64,000 nt of DNA from Phallusia mammillata (taxonomy: Eukaryota > Chordata > Ascidiacea > Phlebobranchia > Ascidiidae), in the NCBI GenBank assembly GCA_003260075.1, contig QLIY01000240.1, positions 120,775 to 184,774 on the forward strand. Reading direction: 5' to 3'. The notes beneath the pieces were generated by a model. The model did no database searches, was not told the origin of the DNA, and saw only the letters and a program-made list of their open reading frames with translations. The first letter of the stretch is position 1. Each line of letters begins with the position of its first letter. Shown one piece after another: positions 61,181-64,000 of this stretch. Both the position numbers and the translations under genes were made by a program.

Positions 61181-62105
61181 TATGCCCCAAATTCCAGAAC
61201 ATTCCATTCTTTTGTAAGTTTTTTTTTGATGTAGGCTACATTTATTTACTTGACCATCATTGAGTACTGACCTAACCACCATTAAAGTTTTTATACGATA
61301 ACCAAGGTATTTATTAAAGTATACTCATTCCTGCAGATGTTTATGTTTCTCATACTGATTGGACATCTAGAAAATATGTTTTAAGTCAATCAGATTCGAG
61401 GCATTGGTTTTCCAAATTTGTAGCAGGGTGCGTTAGTCTTCTATCAAACAACAAGCCTTCACACATTTATTTCTCCCTTAATTCCTGAAAAAAAAATCTT
61501 TTTAATGTCAATACGACATACAATAAACCACGGTTAAAACAGATTCGGTTAATCCGGGTATTCGCCTAATTCGGACAAAACTTGGGGTACAAATGATTTG
61601 TAATGTGGTACTACTTAAACTAATCGAAATCGGTTAATGCTGATCTTCGTCTTATGCGGACACTTGTTTTGGTCCAAACTGGTCCGGATTGACCGAGGTT
61701 GATTCGTATTTCTTTTATTTTAAAGACAATGTTTGTTTTGCAGTGTTGCTGTTCAAATTGCTCAAAATCAAAGAATCTAGAACTGACCAATCTGCAAAGA
61801 TTTTTGTTTCGCTGCTTAAAGTATTTAAGAAAGACAGCTTTACTTCGGGAAAACGTCGAGGAACTAGATTCTGGTTGGATGTACCATGTACATCGTGTTT
61901 ACCGCCGCTTGCAAGGCGATCTAAGTACATATTAGCCGGTGATGCTCAGGGTGCAGTCGTGACTACAGATGATTTTATGGAAACCTTCCGTAAAAAATTA
62001 GTTCCTTTCATGAAAAAGGCGATTCGTCGCTGCCGTAGAGCGAGGCGTGGAACACGTCGAAGTCGTAGAAAAGGAAAAAAACGATCGGCGAAAAAGAACC
62101 AATAA
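55132..62105 (+). CDS. Secreted three-CUB plus NTR-domain protein (PCOLCE-like)
   Basis: Nine exons: 55132-55208, 55420-55563, 56115-56338, 56945-57173, 57947-58116, 58953-59205, 59681-59841, 60999-61213 (with 61083-61179 filler), 61726-62105. Exon 1 encodes a signal peptide (MDFCWLLVLTISGCVISAEG). CUB1 (exons 2-3) starts CNHTIREGQGIILSPNFPNP. CUB2 (exons 4-5) starts CGGIMTGNEGSFHSVNFPKS. CUB3 (exons 6-7) is CQHTTDLTADRDSFTSPGY to GFRAEYQTE. A Thr/Pro linker (exon 8) leads to an NTR domain (VCPKFQNIPFFYNVCFAVLL, RFWLDVPCTSCLPPLARRSK, KYILAGDAQGAV) and a very basic tail (RRCRRARRGTRRSRRKGKKR). CUB plus C-terminal NTR is the layout of procollagen C-endopeptidase enhancers, which have two CUBs. 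A role in extracellular matrix or proteinase regulation is inferred. The gap leaves linker length unknown. The exon 8-9 junction is chosen because it keeps phase and both NTR cysteines. Confidence 0.85.
55713..55982. mobile_element. Complete GTCGGGCC hAT-like MITE (copy E)
   Basis: Ends CAGAGTTGTTAGTCGGGCC and GGCCCGTTTACAACTCTG are inverted repeats. The 8-bp flanks are GTGTGGTC (55705-55712) and GTATGGTC (55983-55990), 7 of 8. This is the reference copy for the fragments near 28600, 31028, 44247 and 48943. Confidence 0.85.
56395..56475 (+). repeat. Dispersed repeat, TTTCGACC family
   Basis: CACCGTTTCGACTAATAAGG, TGCAGCTTGCGACAAGACGA and GCCGCATTGGCTATTGTAG align with the copy at 8676-8765. 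It lies in intron 3 of the CUB/NTR gene. Confidence 0.6.
57497..57778. mobile_element. 282-bp hAT MITE with perfect target-site duplication
   Basis: It starts CAGGGGTGGGGAACC and ends GGTTCCCCACCCATG. ATCTAGAA is identical at 57489-57496 and 57779-57786. Subterminal GCGGCCCGC is present. It lies in intron 4 of the CUB/NTR gene. Confidence 0.93.
58455..58605. mobile_element. Short hAT-like element
   Basis: The left end is CAGGGATGCACAACCTTTTC and the right end CACACAGGCACCCCTG. Flanks GATAAGAA and GATTAAAA match at 6 of 8. Internal GCCGCA words resemble the other GC-rich hAT MITEs. It lies in intron 5. Confidence 0.55.
58753..59054 (+). other. CUB/NTR exon 6 start present twice
   Basis: The first copy is 58753-58866, cut by a 13-C run at 58867-58879; the complete exon follows at 58953-59205. 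Unlike the other duplicated exons, these copies differ at amino acids (Gly/Val, Asp/Gly, Val-Ser/Thr-Ser, Arg/His, Thr/Ser), all near the start of CUB3. They could be divergent alleles or a real paralogous exon. Confidence 0.8.
59420..59543. mobile_element. 124-bp TA-flanked MITE
   Basis: Ends CAGACGAATACGTTAA and TTAACTGGATTCGTCTG are inverted repeats with TA on both outer sides, as in Tc1/mariner/pogo-type MITEs. It includes GTCCGGTTAATT and TTAGTCCGGTAAATT. A decayed relative may lie at about 9125-9265. Confidence 0.7.
59862..59985 (-). mobile_element. tRNA-derived SINE candidate (minus strand)
   Basis: On the minus strand an A-box-like TGGCCGAATGGTTCGGCGC is followed about 70 bp later by a B-box-like GGGTTCGAACCC and a poly(A)-like tail (complement of the T run at 59868-59875). 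Order and spacing fit a tRNA-type Pol III promoter. It sits in intron 7 of the CUB/NTR gene. Confidence 0.6.
60080..60960. other. Two duplicated contig ends in intron 7
   Basis: C runs at 60266-60278 and 60750-60759 are each followed by a second copy of upstream sequence (CACCAGTTGTGAGCGCGTGG; TATGATTTTCTGCTTCAGCT). They differ by a few substitutions and an indel. No exon is involved. Confidence 0.85.
61524..61705. mobile_element. Pogo-like MITE abutting the last CUB/NTR exon
   Basis: The left arm has GATTCGGTTAATCCGGGTA and TTCGCCTAATTCGGACAAAA; the right arm has TTGGTCCAAACTGGTCCGG and ATTGACCGAGGTT. Its right edge is only about 20 bp before the exon 9 acceptor at 61725, so it supplies the likely branch-point region. 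Confidence 0.65.
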
Positions 62106-62235
62106 GTTAATCCTGATCAGCGAGGGTAATTAAGATGTTGTTACCAAGAGCCTAAAAATAACGCAAAACGTCATGAGTATGTACTCTCGTGTGTTTAGTT
62201 CATAAAAGTGTACAGTTTTCTTTGTTTTCTTTTAC

Positions 62236-62241
62236 AATAAA
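62236..62241 (+). terminator. CUB/NTR gene poly(A) signal
   Basis: AATAAA 131 bp after the stop codon. Confidence 0.6.
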
Positions 62242-63195
62242 ATTTGGCACAAAAAATTTGTTACTCTGCTCTGACATATGTAGGTGAGGAAAAACTTAAG
62301 TGTCAACTTTCAAAATGTTGAATGGTCTGCGATGGATAAGTTGTTTTAACTTACCACATTCCTGCATGTTACCACCTGATAAGTTAGTTGTCGCAGAAAA
62401 CCAGAGTAGGCAGTGTTTTTCACAAACTAGAGCGTTTTTATTAGATGGTATTATTTAATTTTGGTTCTATAATTTACAGAACCCTACTGTTCGCCTTCAA
62501 TGTAACAATAGCTGTGGTCCTATAATAGGTCAGTAAGAATCAAATGTTAATTTTCCGGTCTGTTTGTGTTACCAAATTAGCATAAATTTACAGAAACCGC
62601 CTTTGCCATTGTGCTCGGCCGCCCAGCTGCTGTCCTCGAGCGCCACCTCATGTCTAAAAAGAGTTTGTTTGGCCTTTGGTGCCTTTTAAATTTTTTAAGC
62701 GCAAGGTAATGTCCGTTAGTTCAGAGTCACAATATAGTGGCTCTGGTTAGTTAGAACTGTTCAAGAAATTTAGGCGACCACCCCGTTGCGCTTTGTGGGC
62801 ACATGGAGTCGCATGGTAGTGGATTTATTTTTGTCTCTGTCTCTTGTGCCTAACGCTAGATTTTTCAGTTTGGGTGAAATATGTGTTAACTCTTAATAAT
62901 TCCAGTAAAAGCAAAGTGCAAATTTATTATTTGGAGTTTACGATCGCAAATTAACATAGCCAGCGTTGGGCGCGTGACTTCTGTGGTTACGTCAATGTCG
63001 GTTGCAAATCTCAAGAACACGCGTGAACTCTGAAGTCTGAACAGTTTCTCGGTTGATCTTTGCTTGACATCGTGAGGTTTTGTGTGACAATGTTCTAGTA
63101 CTAAGATTGGTACAAACATCATTAAAAGTGTCATGTTTTAAACCCAGCATTTTTTCTAGACATTTTCTATCTCTTTGTTTATTTATTTCTATACA
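62242..63195. other. Intergenic region, no gene seen
   Basis: It contains the end of the CUB/NTR 3' UTR and the promoter region of the next gene. A minus-strand ORF at 62886-63134 (82 aa) has no recognisable motif and no supporting splice structure, so it is not called. Confidence 0.5.
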
Positions 63196-63404
63196 ATGAG
63201 GAGCATAAGGGCGTTGTTTCTCTCTTCAAAATGCGTAAGGCACGAAACAGGCTGCCTTTTTGCCGTAAGAAAATGCCAATTCTCGCAGCTTGCTGATTCT
63301 AAGAACAATCAAAACGATAAACGTTATTTACAAAGACAAACAAGTATTTTGACTGTAAACAGAGGATTGAAGAACTCTAGACTTGATGACAGTTTCGATA
63401 TTAA
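63196..63404 (+). CDS. First exon of an unidentified gene, possibly mitochondrial
   Basis: The ATG at 63196 opens 69 full codons ending at a strong donor (TTAA|GTAAGT at 63404/63405). An in-frame upstream ATG at 63175 would add a hydrophobic start. From 63196 the peptide begins MRSIRALFLSSKCVRHETGC, basic and free of acidic residues until Glu17, like a mitochondrial targeting sequence. It continues with a polar segment (RYLQRQTSILTVNRGLKNSR). I do not recognise the family. No second exon is visible before the window ends, so the gene continues beyond it. Confidence 0.5.
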
Positions 63405-63541
63405 GTAAGTTATTGGATATGTTTTATATTTTTATAAGTTTTATAAAAAAAACATGATTGATGTGTGAAGCTGCTTTGAAAACTTCACATTTAATCTGGT
63501 TTTCTTCAACTGATTAGTAAATTAACCCACTGGCTCTAAGA
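63405..63541. other. Intron 1 start of the unidentified gene
   Basis: AT-rich sequence after the donor at 63405; nothing else was seen before the hAT end. Confidence 0.4.
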
Positions 63542-64000
63542 CAGGGGTCTCAAACTGCTTTGGGGGCCAAAATCAAACTTTTAAGTATGTCGAGGGCCGC
63601 ACTATCGATATCGAAAATATTGATATCAAGATTAAAAAGTATAATGTTCATTTATGCCATTGGCTACATTAAAAAACAATATTATAATAAATAACAAACA
63701 GATCCACTGTGTAGCAAAGCGAAAGAGTCAACTGTGCTATATTGCTTTGTGTGCTGGAAACAATGGCCTACAATGACGCAACAATGTATAAAATATGACG
63801 CAGCAATTGCAATAGCTGATTTTAAAAATGGGCTAGTTCGATCATCCAGTAAAAATGTTGCATATACCACTACTAGGAAATGATTGTATTACGTAAACTC
63901 ACTTGTTTGAAAGAGTATTGTGCCTGAGTAAAACACATAACTTCTAAAAATTGCTTAGCGGGCCGCACAAATACCCTTGGAGGGCCGCATGCGGCCCGCG
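63542..64000. mobile_element. hAT element running to the window edge
   Basis: It starts CAGGGGTCTCAAACTGC followed by GGGGGCC and GAGGGCCGCACTATCG. The inverse subterminal motif GCGGGCCGCACAAATAC and GGAGGGCCGCATGCGGCCC appear at the window end, so only the last few bases and the target-site duplication are missing. The reading frame at 63682-63870 (minus) shows no transposase motif. Confidence 0.7.

Noticed and set aside
61049..61282. Reading frames with long poly-Gly or poly-Pro tracts (here and at 26996-27235, 41080-41286, 43604-43910, 52123-53622 C-terminus)
   Set aside because: They are translations of the C runs, which are best explained as gap filler.
61337..61435. Possible extra CUB/NTR exon after CTGCAG
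   Set aside because: No donor keeps phase with the last exon, whereas joining 61213 to 61726 does and places both NTR cysteines correctly.
1..64000. CRISPR arrays, bacterial operons, ribosome-binding sites, rRNA genes
   Set aside because: None seen; the sequence is plainly animal nuclear DNA and the tandem repeats lack spacer structure.

Overview
This is animal nuclear DNA: intron-rich genes with GT-AG introns, AATAAA poly(A) signals, low GC content and many short DNA-transposon remnants. A compact invertebrate chordate such as an ascidian (Ciona-like) fits best: six complete genes in 64 kb, short introns, very high allelic divergence, and deuterostome-type proteins (LRP2BP, SPAG16, plexin-A, a PCOLCE-like CUB/NTR protein). 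The species is inference; no marker in the window names it.

Layout. 1-2362: transposon ends and a 17-bp satellite. 2363-4326 (+): LRP2BP, seven exons, 346 aa. 5007-12436 (+): SLU7, a pre-mRNA splicing factor, 13 exons. 12694-19051 (-): SPAG16/PF20, an axonemal WD40 protein, 16 exons, 610 aa, convergent with SLU7 and sharing a back-to-back poly(A) signal with it. 20198-50056 (+): a plexin-A-type semaphorin receptor, 33 exons, about 1937 aa, head to head with SPAG16. 52123-54062 (+): an intronless BTB-BACK-Kelch (KLHL) gene. 55132-62105 (+): a secreted protein with signal peptide, three CUB domains, a Thr-rich linker and an NTR (netrin-like) domain. 63196 onward (+): first exon of an unidentified gene that leaves the window.

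Most important caveat. The window contains 44 runs of C, none shorter than 10 and most of exactly 10 or 11. Most are followed by a second, slightly different copy of the sequence that precedes them. I read these as contig joins (gap filler plus unmerged overlapping, mostly allelic contig ends), not as biology. Removing the filler and one overlap copy restores reading frame in SLU7 exons 3 and 9, SPAG16 exon 8, plexin exons 25 and 26, and the KLHL gene. Long proline or glycine reading frames over these runs are artefacts.

The genes do not form one pathway. LRP2BP, SPAG16, plexin and the CUB/NTR gene act in receptor trafficking, cilia, guidance signalling and extracellular matrix respectively. 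I did not find a convincing undescribed system. The best biological leads are an RFX X-box upstream of SPAG16, decoy copies of the plexin exon 8 acceptor, the three-CUB PCOLCE-like architecture, and several DNA-transposon families with intact target-site duplications.
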